Below are positions 45,614-53,528 of a stretch of DNA of 64,000 nucleotides, in pieces. How positions within the stretch are numbered: the stretch's first letter is position 1; each line of letters starts with the position of its first letter. A model generated the notes under the pieces. That model ran no database searches, had not been told where the DNA came from, and was given only the letters and a program-made list of their open reading frames with translations. Source of the DNA: Streptomyces radicis (lineage in GTDB: Bacteria; Actinomycetota; Actinomycetes; Streptomycetales; Streptomycetaceae); NCBI RefSeq assembly GCF_003626575.1, contig NZ_RBDY01000005.1, positions 244,702-308,701 on the forward strand, given 5' to 3'. The translations under genes and the position numbers were made by a program.

Positions 45614-46086
45614 GACCTTGACTCCCGTTTGCTTCGGATCGAATGCCGTGATGGCGCCGTTCCTCGCGTTCCACTGCCGTTCTCGATGTACCCCAGGTCG
45701 GATTCGACTGACGGTGCTCCGCTGTGCGGCAGCCGAGTGGGAGGCGTTGGAGCACGGAGTCCGAGACGGTGAGTTCGGATCGACCACCTGACCGGCGACC
45801 GCCCGCCGACACGTTCGAGTGCGGCCCGCACCGGCCTCTGGGGTGGGCTGCCGCTGTTCTTGGGGTCGGCTCCGCCGGCTGGTCACCCCGGATGCGGCGA
45901 ATGAATGAATCACTTCACGAGCACGCGACCCGCCGTTCGCCCGGCACGTGCGCAACGCGTGAACAACAGCGGTCGCAGAGAGCGGCGGAAGCCCAGGTAA
46001 CGGGCACAGAGACCTCGGTGTCCGAGGGGAGAGTTCACGTCCCTCCTCGGACACCGGTGGATCCACGCGTGTAGGCGTGCGACGGA
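45614..46086. other. Non-coding leader of the radical SAM cassette
   Basis: About 470 bases with no supportable gene; I looked for a precursor peptide and found none. It must contain the promoter of the leftward operon. Its distal end holds a tRNA-like hairpin (46016-46056) and then the 27-bp repeat copy B. Confidence 0.5.
46016..46056. other. tRNA-Leu-like acceptor/T-arm minihelix (relic), also a 12-bp hairpin
   Basis: Bases 46033-46054 match the 3' end of tRNA-Leu(GAG) at 23301-23322 in 20 of 22 positions (GTTCACGTCCC then TCCTCGGACAC). Bases 46020-46026 (GTCCGAG) pair with CTCGGAC as a 7-bp acceptor stem. The part between folds as a T-arm, GAGAG/CCCTC with one mismatch around TTCACGT. D, anticodon and variable arms are missing. 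The whole has 12-bp perfect arms (CGGTGTCCGAGG / CCTCGGACACCG), so it can also act as a terminator for the GH62 gene. Confidence 0.6.
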
Positions 46087-46113
46087 TCGTGGGCTGCCGT
46101 TCAGCAGGTGGGG
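46087..46113. repeat. 27-bp direct repeat, copy B (3' end of the GH62 gene)
   Basis: Exact duplicate of copy A at 42660-42686. On the minus strand it covers the last codons and stop of the GH62 gene (P-T-C-stop) plus 14 bases downstream. Sequence beyond the repeat differs between copies, as expected if ~3.4 kb was inserted at the gene's 3' end while keeping the gene intact. Confidence 0.97.
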
Positions 46114-47699
46114 TCGGTCTGGGTCAGCAGGCCCATCCGCCAGGGGAGCCTGATGTAGTCGCCGCCCGCGTTCGGGTCCATGCCCTGGTACAGGAACCGG
46201 AGGCGGCACGGGTCGATGGTGAGGGTCTGGTCGTTGTCGGCCCTCAGGAGCTCGCCATGGCTGAAGTCCTGTGTCCAGGACGGTGTACCGGAAGGGAAGG
46301 TCACGTTGGTGGAGCGGGCGAACGGATTGGACTCGCTCGCGTGCAGTGCGCTCCAGGGGCCGCCGAGGCTGCCGGAGGTGAACGAGCGGTACCAGCGGCG
46401 GCCGTTGGAGCCGATGGCCTCCTGGAGCAGCAGATACTCGCCGGTGTCGCCGACCTTGTAGACGGCGGTGCCCTCGAAGAGGTTGAAGCGGTTGGCGTCT
46501 TCGAGGGCGATGACGGTGTTGCCGAAGCCGTTGGGGAAGTTGGCCAACGAGGTCTGGGAACGGTAGATGTGGCCGTTGTCGTCGCTGGAGAAAAGGTGGC
46601 AGTTGGCCGTGTCGCAGATGACCCAGAAGTCGAGCCAGGCGCCGTTTCCGATGTTCTGCTCGACGATGGGCGGCACGCTGCTCATGAAGTTGCGCGGTGT
46701 CGACCAGGACGTCGGGTCGCTGGGGTCGCTGCTGACCGAGTACGAGGGCAGTCCTGTCTGGTAGACCAGGTACCACAGGTTCTGTGGTTCGAAGTAGAAC
46801 AGGTGCGGGGCCGCGCGGTATCCGGGACCGACGCCCGAGGCGGTGTCGAGGAACGTGTGCTGCGCGTCGGCGGCCTGGGGCCAGTCCGGGAACGCGAAGT
46901 GCGCGAGATTCCAGCCCCTGCTCGGGCTCGCGGTGGTCGCGTAGACCTGCCACTCGCCGTTGTGCCTGACCACGGTGAAGTCCTTGATCGCGGCGATGTC
47001 CTGGTGGCTCGCGTCCTGCCGCGGCCCCGCGAGCACCCCGCTCGAGCTCCACCGCATCGACGAGGGCAGCGACGAGCCGGGGTCGCCGCCACCGTCCACG
47101 CGCACGAGTCGCCACTGCTGGTGGGTGCCGCCCCGGTCGGCGTACTGGACGATGTCGGCGCCGTCGTCGGTGGCGGCGTTCCGCACCTCGATGGCCTTGC
47201 CGCTGTTGCGATTGATCAGGCGCACATGGCCGCCGTCGGAGTCGGCGAGCCTGAACTGCTGGTTGGCGCCGTTGTGGTCGGCCCACTGGACGATGCCCGC
47301 GTTGTCCGCGGTGGACCAGTCGAGGACATCGAGGACCTTCCCCGAGTGCCGCGACCTGAGGCGGTACCAGCCGCCGCCCGAGTCGACGAACTGCCACTGC
47401 TGCTGGGCCTGGTCGTTGCGCGACCACTGGGCGATCCGCGCGCCGTCGTGTGTCGCCAGGTTGTACACGTCGAGCGCCTTGCCGCTGTTCCGGTTCACCA
47501 GCACATACGACGCGCTGGTGTCGACCGTCGCGGCCGAGGCCGCGGGGGCACCGGCCACGCTCAACAGGCCCGCCAGGAGCGAGATCACGGCCAGCCCGAT
47601 CGTCGTGCTCGGCCGTCGACCTCGCCGTAACCAGCGGCGCGGCCCTCTGCCCACCCCGGTCCGCGGCGCGGACGCCGGGGAGCCTTTCGCCCCGATCAT
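46101..47699 (-). CDS. Secreted GH62 alpha-L-arabinofuranosidase with ricin-type carbohydrate-binding module
   Basis: A 532-residue exported enzyme. Long basic signal region (to ~57, APAASAA), a ricin B-like CBM13 with three QxW repeats (~60-205; RNSGKALDVYNLATHDGARI, NGANQQFRLADS, GTHQQWRLV), then a GH62 domain (~215-532). Catalytic residues by family analogy are the Asp in AIKDFTVVRH and the Glu in NLFEGTAVY. It removes arabinose from arabinoxylan. GGAG lies five bases upstream of the ATG. It follows the GH30 xylanase gene by 85 bp on the same strand, a likely two-gene xylan operon. Confidence 0.93.
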   Translation of the reverse strand: MIGAKGSPASAPRTGVGRGPRRWLRRGRRPSTTIGLAVISLLAGLLSVAGAPAASAATVDTSASYVLVNRNSGKALDVYNLATHDGARIAQWSRNDQAQQQWQFVDSGGGWYRLRSRHSGKVLDVLDWSTADNAGIVQWADHNGANQQFRLADSDGGHVRLINRNSGKAIEVRNAATDDGADIVQYADRGGTHQQWRLVRVDGGGDPGSSLPSSMRWSSSGVLAGPRQDASHQDIAAIKDFTVVRHNGEWQVYATTASPSRGWNLAHFAFPDWPQAADAQHTFLDTASGVGPGYRAAPHLFYFEPQNLWYLVYQTGLPSYSVSSDPSDPTSWSTPRNFMSSVPPIVEQNIGNGAWLDFWVICDTANCHLFSSDDNGHIYRSQTSLANFPNGFGNTVIALEDANRFNLFEGTAVYKVGDTGEYLLLQEAIGSNGRRWYRSFTSGSLGGPWSALHASESNPFARSTNVTFPSGTPSWTQDFSHGELLRADNDQTLTIDPCRLRFLYQGMDPNAGGDYIRLPWRMGLLTQTDPTC

Positions 47700-47784
47700 G
47701 GGTACTCCGTTCCATGGTCCGGGCCACGCAGCGCCGCTCGCGTGCGTGACCGCCGGAGGGATATGACCGCCCGAGGAGCCCGGG

Positions 47785-49098
47785 TCACGCCGTCACGAAG
47801 GTCGTCACGCTGCGAGCGGGAAGCGTGGCGGTGAAGGAGCGGTTCGACACGCCGGTCGTGCCCTGCGGCGCGACGTTCCTGCCCGCGTCGGTCAGCCAGG
47901 ACGAGACGCTGGACGCGGCGCCGCTCGCCAGGGTGAACTGCTGGCTCACCGCGGACGTCCCCTTGTTGATGGCGACGACGACGACCGAGGAGCCGCCGCC
48001 CCGGTACGCCGAGACATAGACGTTCGACGCGGGGTTCGCCGTCGCCTCGATCCGCACATGTCCCGGGCGGACGAACCTGGCGAAGTGCGCCATGTTGGCG
48101 CCGCGCTTGCTGATCTGGCCGTCCTCCCGCATGGGGCCGTAGCCGCGGCGGATGTACCACCAGATGTACGCCTGGAACTCGGCGTCCACCATGGCGCGGT
48201 GGATGTGCTCCCCCACGTCGAGCGCCTGGGGCCACAGGTCCGCCGAGTCGCTGCTGTTGGGGTGGTAGACCTCGGTCATCCAGAGCTCTTTGCCCGCGCC
48301 CCGCTGCTTGAAGAGGGGGTAGGGGAAGTTCGCGAACGGCGTGCCGTAGAGGTGGGCCCCGATGATGTCCACGTTGGCGAGCGCTGTGGAGTCGTTGAGA
48401 ATCGGGTCCGAGATGTTCTTCAGGTACTGGAAGGACTCGGGCGCGATGACCCTGGTGCCGATCGACCCCGCGTTCTCCCGCAGGAACCTGACGATCTCGG
48501 CGGGGGTCCACCACGTCCAGTCGTGCGCGTAGTCGGGCTCGTTCTGCACGGAGATGCCGTAGAGGTTCACCCCGTTGTTCCGCAGGTGCGTGGTGAAGTC
48601 GTTCAGGTGCTGGGCATAGGCGCCGTACATGTCGTACCTGAGGCGTCTCGCGTCGGTCTGGCTGCCGCGGACGAAGGTCTCGACCATGTGGGCGGGCGGA
48701 TTCCACGGCGACGCGATGACGGTCGCCCCGAGCTCGATGGCGCGCCTCGCCGTCGCCACGTCACGGCCCCAGTCCGCCTGGGACTCGGGGACGGGGATCC
48801 GCAGCACGGAGAAGCCCAGCCGCCCCTCGCCCTGGCCGAACGCCGTGTCCCGCTGAGCGGCCGTCAGGTCGCCGATCCAGGCCGAGTGGGTCATGCCCCC
48901 GAAGCCCCGGATCGTCTGCCGCTGCGCCGACGGGTCGATGACCGCCGTGGCGGCGGCCGTGACGGCCGCGGCTCCCGAGGCGCCCACGAGCGAGGTCGCG
49001 GCCGTGAGGACCGGCAGGGTCCCCATCGTCGCGAGTAACCTTCTCCGGCTCGGCGATCCCGGCTCGCCGCTCATGGGCTCGTTCCGACGTTGCGTCAT
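47785..49098 (-). CDS. Secreted GH30 glucuronoxylanase-like glycoside hydrolase (Tat exported)
   Basis: A 437-residue enzyme with twin-arginine signal SPSRRRLLATMGTLPV (processing near GAAAVTAAA). The GH30 barrel shows QTIRGFGGMTHSAWIGDL, IASPWNPPAHMVET, acid/base Glu in VQNEPDYAHDW and nucleophile Glu in LWMTEVYHPN; a C-terminal beta-sandwich ends the protein. Features resemble GH30 subfamily 8 glucuronoxylan endoxylanases. The start is chosen from AAGGAG five bases upstream of MTQRRNEP; longer in-frame versions are not export signals. Confidence 0.9.
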   Translation of the reverse strand: MTQRRNEPMSGEPGSPSRRRLLATMGTLPVLTAATSLVGASGAAAVTAAATAVIDPSAQRQTIRGFGGMTHSAWIGDLTAAQRDTAFGQGEGRLGFSVLRIPVPESQADWGRDVATARRAIELGATVIASPWNPPAHMVETFVRGSQTDARRLRYDMYGAYAQHLNDFTTHLRNNGVNLYGISVQNEPDYAHDWTWWTPAEIVRFLRENAGSIGTRVIAPESFQYLKNISDPILNDSTALANVDIIGAHLYGTPFANFPYPLFKQRGAGKELWMTEVYHPNSSDSADLWPQALDVGEHIHRAMVDAEFQAYIWWYIRRGYGPMREDGQISKRGANMAHFARFVRPGHVRIEATANPASNVYVSAYRGGGSSVVVVAINKGTSAVSQQFTLASGAASSVSSWLTDAGRNVAPQGTTGVSNRSFTATLPARSVTTFVTA

Positions 49099-49380
49099 GT
49101 CTTCTCCTTCTGCTGGCTGCTGCCGCCGATCCATGCGCGCGGGAGCGCTCCCATTCATGGGCGTGGCCCCACGCGCACCCTGGTCGGCGGAGGTGTCGCC
49201 CGACGTCGCCCCGGCCTGCTCCCGGCGGCCCGAGCAGAACCATGATCGTTCGAGATGGCGAACGTCGTTCATAATCGCGAAATCCCTGGAAAGTTAACGA
49301 CCCCCTCCGCAGCCGTCAACCCTCCGCGCGGCAGCCCGTTGCCACGCCGCGGGAGCACAAGCGCCCGACGCTCCAGGGGG

Positions 49381-49399
49381 GTTGACGCCGCGCGTCAAC
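49381..49399. promoter_or_regulatory. Inverted repeat, candidate operator
   Basis: GTTGACGCCGCGCGTCAAC: 8-bp arms GTTGACGC/GCGTCAAC around CGC, in the divergent GH30/CE1 spacer. LacI-type operators often have this size and CG-centred symmetry. Inference from form and place. Confidence 0.45.
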
Positions 49400-49431
49400 G
49401 CCTTATGCTCCTCGTCTGACAGACCGGTCAC

Positions 49432-49449
49432 CATTCGACATATCGAATG
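49432..49449. promoter_or_regulatory. Inverted repeat, candidate operator
   Basis: CATTCGACATATCGAATG: 7-bp arms CATTCGA/TCGAATG around CATA, 33 bp from the previous inverted repeat in the same spacer. It is A/T-rich for this genome, consistent with a regulatory site. Confidence 0.45.
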
Positions 49450-49805
49450 ACCCAGGGTCGGATCGCTCTGTCCCGCTCAACAGATCACCGCATGACCGCA
49501 CGCCCGCCCGTCTTTTCCGTACCGGTGGGCCCCCCACGTGCATCACGGTGTCGCACGCCTGTCGACGACGGGCGATGCCTTGGGGTGCCGCCCGCCGACA
49601 GAGCCGCCATGGAGTCGTCAGTGCCTCCCCCGACACGCCGTCGCGCCCGCATCCGCGGGGCGATGACCGCGCGTCCGCCTCCCGCGTCCGCATGGCCACG
49701 TCCCGGCCGTGACCCCGTTCCCCCCGGGGCGCCCGACGGCGCCCTTCCTCACGAGCAAGGAGAAGCACATGTCCCTGCCCACTTCTCAACGGCGGGAGCA
49801 GACAC

Positions 49806-50735
49806 ATGATGTCGCTGCGTAAGCTCTTACTCGCCCCCGTCGCCGCCGCCGCGGCCCTCGTGCTCGCCACGGCGGGCCCCGCGGTGAGCAGCGGTCAGGC
49901 CGCGGCCACGCCCGCCGCGGGCGCCGATTCCGCCGCGTCCGCCGCGGCGACCGCCGGGTGCGGCGAGAGCCCTTCGCTCCAGGACGGCACGCACACGATC
50001 CGCAGCGGCGGCAAGGACCGCAGCTTCATCCTGGACATCCCCGACGGCTACGACAGCAATCGCCCCTACCGGCTGGTCCTGGGATTCCACTGGTGGGGCG
50101 GCACCGCGAACGATGTCGCCACAGGCCAGACCGTGGAAACGGGTGTCTGGGCCTACTACGGGCTCAAGCGGCTGGCCGACAACAGCACCATCTTCGTCGC
50201 GCCCCAGGGCATAGGCAACGGCTGGGCCAACGCCGGCGGCGAGGACATCACCCTCGTCGACGACATCCTCAGGACGGTCGAGGCGGACCTCTGCGTCGAC
50301 ACGTCGCGGCGCTTCGCCCTCGGCTTCAGCTACGGCGGGGCCATGAGCTACTCGATCGCCTGCTCACGCCCCGACGTCTTCCGCGCGGTCGCGGTCTACG
50401 GCGCGCCAGGGCAGCTCAGCGGGTGCAGCGGCGGCACCGGGTCCATCGCCTACTTCGGGGCACATGGCATCGGGGACAACATCGGGCGCGGGGAGTCGCT
50501 GCGCGACACCTTCGTCAGGAACAACGGCTGCACTCCTCAGGACACACCGGAGCCTGGCCAGGGCAGCCTGACGCACATCACCACCACCTACTCGGGGTGC
50601 TCAGCGGGCAATCCGGTGGTCTGGGCCGCGTTCGACGGAGGCCACATCGCGGCTCCGCAGGACGGGGCTCCCGGTGACAGCGGCTCCAACTCCTGGCTGC
50701 CCGGGGAGACATGGCGGTTCTTCACGCAGTTCTAG
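49806..50735 (+). CDS. Secreted CE1-type esterase (feruloyl/acetylxylan esterase or PHB-depolymerase-like)
   Basis: A 309-residue exported esterase. Signal peptide ~1-33; mature part begins near GCGESPSLQDGTHTI. Alpha/beta-hydrolase motifs: YRLVLGFHWWGG (oxyanion), nucleophile GFSYGGAMSYSIAC, ITLVDDILRTVEADLCVD, and the histidine in FDGGHIAAPQDGAPG. Cys-rich, as for extracellular CE1 enzymes. No carbohydrate-binding module. Codon 8 (base 49827) is TTA, within the signal peptide, so synthesis should depend on bldA tRNA. GGGAG precedes the ATG. It would remove ester side groups from xylan alongside the GH30/GH62 enzymes. Confidence 0.87.
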   Translation: MMSLRKLLLAPVAAAAALVLATAGPAVSSGQAAATPAAGADSAASAAATAGCGESPSLQDGTHTIRSGGKDRSFILDIPDGYDSNRPYRLVLGFHWWGGTANDVATGQTVETGVWAYYGLKRLADNSTIFVAPQGIGNGWANAGGEDITLVDDILRTVEADLCVDTSRRFALGFSYGGAMSYSIACSRPDVFRAVAVYGAPGQLSGCSGGTGSIAYFGAHGIGDNIGRGESLRDTFVRNNGCTPQDTPEPGQGSLTHITTTYSGCSAGNPVVWAAFDGGHIAAPQDGAPGDSGSNSWLPGETWRFFTQF

Positions 50736-50780
50736 CCTCCCCGCGGAGCAGCCGGTCGGCACCTCGGTGACGGCGGGGCA

Positions 50781-50814
50781 CCGGGGGTGGATCCCGACCG
50801 GGATCCACCCCCGG
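50781..50814. terminator. 15-bp perfect hairpin between convergent genes
   Basis: Arms CCGGGGGTGGATCCC and GGGATCCACCCCCGG around a 4-nt loop (GACC). Lies between the CE1 esterase and the convergent LacI gene; probably a bidirectional terminator. Confidence 0.85.
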
Positions 50815-50965
50815 ACACGTCCGCGCACGGCGGCTGTTCGCGCGCGGCGACGCCTCACTGCCATGAGCGACGGCACCACGGAGCTCCACCGCCTCCGCAC
50901 CCGGTGGCGTCATCGACGCTCCGGTGGCGCCCCCCATGGGCGCGCCCGAGCAGTCGGATCGGCTC

Positions 50966-51994
50966 TCAACGGCCGCGTGGCGGCCCGATCGACGCACGCT
51001 CCACCACCGGCATCGGGACCAGCGTCTCCGCGCCGGGCTCGTCACCGAGCAGAAGGTCCACCGCGCGGCGGCCCATGGCCTCGTGGGGCAGGGCGATCGT
51101 GGTGAGGCCCGGGCGGAGATAGGCGGTGACCTCGTCGTTGTCGAAGGACACGATCGAGATGTCGTCGGGGATCCGCAGGCCCGCCTCGGTCACGGCCTGG
51201 TAGGCACCGAACGCGAGCCGGTCGTTCATACAGATCAGCGCGCGCACGTCGGGGCACTGTCGCAGCAGCTCCATGGTGGACGTGTAGCCGTGCTGGGGCT
51301 CCCACTGCCAGATGGACTTCTCGGCCACGAACTCCAGGCCGTGATCGGCCATCGCGCCGCGGATGCCCGCGACCCGCCGCGCGACGGTCGTGGAACGGAA
51401 CACGTCGCCCTCCGCCTCGTCGCTCTGGCCGATCAGCGCGATGCCCTCGGCGTGACCGGCCTCGACGAGGAGCCGCACAGCCGCGCGGCCACCGGGCTCC
51501 TCGTCGGGCAGCACCGCGGCGGGGTGGCGGGCGTTGGTGGCGTTGAGCATGACGGCGTCGGTCCCCTCGGGCAGCTCGGGGACGAAGAGCTCACGTGCCC
51601 GCATCACGGCGAATATGACGCCGTCGACCTGCCGGTCGAGCAGCGCGGCGATCGCCTCGCCCTCGCGCTTCGGGTCCCCGCCGGTCTCCGCCACCAGCAC
51701 CACGTGCCCCGCGTTCTCCGCCGCCTCGAGCGCGCCCTTGATGAGCCCGCTCGCGAATCGGGTGGTGGCGACGAGGTCCGAGACGAAGCCGATGGTGAGC
51801 GTCTTGGCGGTGCGCAGCCCCCGAGCGGCCACGTTGGGCCGGTAGCCCAGCTCCGCCGCGGCAGCGTGCACCCGCCGGTGGGCGTCCTCCGAGAGCCGGG
51901 TGTCAGGGCGCCCGTTGAGGATCATCGACGCCGCGGTGGTGGACAGGCCGGCGCGGCGGGCGACGTCGGCCAGCGTGACTCGTCTGCGCGACAT
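50966..51994 (-). CDS. LacI-family transcriptional repressor
   Basis: A 342-residue LacI regulator: HTH VTLADVARRAGLSTTAASMI, hinge YRPNVAARGLRTAKT, sugar-binding domain (TIGFVSDLVATTRFASGLI, ALICMNDRLAFGAYQAV, ISIVSFDNDEVTAYL). Divergent from the sugar ABC transporter operon that starts at 52.2 kb and most likely its repressor, relieved by an imported oligosaccharide. AAGGAG upstream of the ATG. Confidence 0.92.
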   Translation of the reverse strand: MSRRRVTLADVARRAGLSTTAASMILNGRPDTRLSEDAHRRVHAAAAELGYRPNVAARGLRTAKTLTIGFVSDLVATTRFASGLIKGALEAAENAGHVVLVAETGGDPKREGEAIAALLDRQVDGVIFAVMRARELFVPELPEGTDAVMLNATNARHPAAVLPDEEPGGRAAVRLLVEAGHAEGIALIGQSDEAEGDVFRSTTVARRVAGIRGAMADHGLEFVAEKSIWQWEPQHGYTSTMELLRQCPDVRALICMNDRLAFGAYQAVTEAGLRIPDDISIVSFDNDEVTAYLRPGLTTIALPHEAMGRRAVDLLLGDEPGAETLVPMPVVERASIGPPRGR

Positions 51995-52045
51995 CGCGCT
52001 CCTTCTCGCTCGGAGGTCGTGTCCGGAACGAGTCCTGAACAGGAC

Positions 52046-52086
52046 TTGACAGCTGGACTCTTGCGCGCTCAGTGTAGCGAGCGCTA
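52046..52086 (+). promoter_or_regulatory. Candidate promoter and LacI operator of the first sugar ABC operon
   Basis: TTGACA at 52046 fits a -35 box; TAGCGAGCGCTA at 52075-52086 has symmetric TAGCG/CGCTA halves around AG, the form of LacI-family operators, and overlaps where a -10 box would sit. The divergent LacI gene makes it the natural target. The -10 itself is not clear. Confidence 0.5.
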
Positions 52087-52172
52087 AATCCTTTTAGCAA
52101 GTGAGCCGCCCAGCACATACCGGGCAGCGACACCGATTTCACACCTGTTCACAGGGAGACAAAGGAGTCGAC

Positions 52173-53528
52173 ATGGCATTCAGTGACGGGCGGCGCCGGT
52201 CGGGGCGCTCCTCGGTGGTGGCCGTGGTCGCCGCCGGGCTGGCCCTCGCGGCCTGCGCGCCTGGCGGCGACGAGTCGTCGTCCGCGCCGAGGGACGACGT
52301 GGAGGTCAGCACCGAACTCACCTCGGACGAGGTCACGCTGACCATCGCGGACGAGACCGGGTTCCCGCTCACGGACGAACTGGCGGCGGAGTTCACCCGG
52401 CAGCACCCGAACATCACCTTCGACATCAACCGCGACACGTTCCAGAACCTGACCGCCAACGCGCCGCGACTGCTGGCGAGCGACTCGCCGCCCGACCTGA
52501 TCCGGCTGCCCACCATCGGGGACACGGCGCGGGACGGCCTGCTCGCCGATCTCGACCCGTATTACGAGGCTTACGGCTGGGACACATGGTCCGAGTCACA
52601 GCTCGCGCCGCTGCGGATGGACGAGGACGGCGTCCGCGGATCCGGGCCGCTGTACCAGCTCGGCCTTGGCTACAGCGTGACCGGGATCTTCATGAACCTC
52701 GACATCGCCGAGGAGCTGGGCATAGACGGCCCGCCGGAAACCCTCGCCGAGTTGGAGGAGAACCTGGCGACCGCCCAGGAGAACGGCGTGCTTCCCATCG
52801 TGGCCGGCGACAAGGACGGCGTCGTGAACTTCGTCGTCCAGGCGGCCATGAACCAGTACGCGGACAAGGACGAGTTCCTTTCCTGGATGTTCAACGAGCC
52901 AGGAGCGGCCTACAACACGCCGGAGAACGTGCGGGGCGCGGAGCTGATCCGCGAGTGGGCGGACGCCGGTTACTTCTCGGAGGACATCAACTCCCTCGAC
53001 TACTTCGCGTTCGTCACCGAGTTCTCCGAGGGCGGGGGCCTGTTCACGTTCAACGGCAACTGGGAGGCCGCCAACTACCAGGAGGCCCTCGGCGACGACG
53101 TGGCGTTCTTCCTGGTGCCGCCGGAGAACGAGGGGGACGGGCACGTCGCGATGGGCGCGGCCAACTCCTTCGCGGTGGCGGCGAACTCACCGCACATCGA
53201 CGAGATCGCGCACTTCCTCGACTGGGTTCACACCGACCCCGCGGCCCGGCAGATCGTCGTCGACGTCACGGGGGCCTCTCCCGGCGGCGACCCGAGCCTG
53301 CCGTTGCCGGAGACCGAGCCCGGCTCGCTCGCCGAGTCCGCCCTCGAGATGGCGGCGCGGATCAGCGAGGAGGACGGGCAGGTCGACTTCATGGCCAACA
53401 CGACCGCGGGCATCTACGCGGGCTCGATCATTCCCGAGTCCCAGCTTCTCGTGACGAGTCAGATCACCGGGCAGGAGTTCGCGGACCGCGTGCAGGCGTT
53501 CTACGAGAGCGAGGTCGGCGACCGATGA
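52173..53528 (+). CDS. Sugar ABC transporter substrate-binding lipoprotein
   Basis: A 451-residue extracellular lipoprotein, lipobox LALAAC, of the family-1 solute-binding proteins (VTLTIADETGFPLTDELAAE, NITFDINRDTFQNL, GGLFTFNGNWEAANYQEALG). It captures an oligosaccharide for the two following permeases. AAGGAG five bases before the ATG. Its stop overlaps the permease start by ATGA. Confidence 0.93.
   Translation: MAFSDGRRRSGRSSVVAVVAAGLALAACAPGGDESSSAPRDDVEVSTELTSDEVTLTIADETGFPLTDELAAEFTRQHPNITFDINRDTFQNLTANAPRLLASDSPPDLIRLPTIGDTARDGLLADLDPYYEAYGWDTWSESQLAPLRMDEDGVRGSGPLYQLGLGYSVTGIFMNLDIAEELGIDGPPETLAELEENLATAQENGVLPIVAGDKDGVVNFVVQAAMNQYADKDEFLSWMFNEPGAAYNTPENVRGAELIREWADAGYFSEDINSLDYFAFVTEFSEGGGLFTFNGNWEAANYQEALGDDVAFFLVPPENEGDGHVAMGAANSFAVAANSPHIDEIAHFLDWVHTDPAARQIVVDVTGASPGGDPSLPLPETEPGSLAESALEMAARISEEDGQVDFMANTTAGIYAGSIIPESQLLVTSQITGQEFADRVQAFYESEVGDR

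Larger units (their letters stand above)
49099..49805. other. Divergent non-coding region between GH30 and CE1 genes
   Basis: About 700 bases with no supportable gene. It contains the promoters for the leftward GH30-GH62 pair and the rightward esterase, and two inverted repeats described separately. Confidence 0.5.

Noticed and set aside
45614..46000. RiPP precursor peptide upstream of the radical SAM gene
   Set aside because: No short frame with a ribosome site and a leader/core-like composition was found; the only long frame simply extends the radical SAM gene upstream without coding character.
46016..46056. Functional tRNA gene
   Set aside because: Only acceptor and T-arm can be folded; D-arm, anticodon arm and variable arm are missing.
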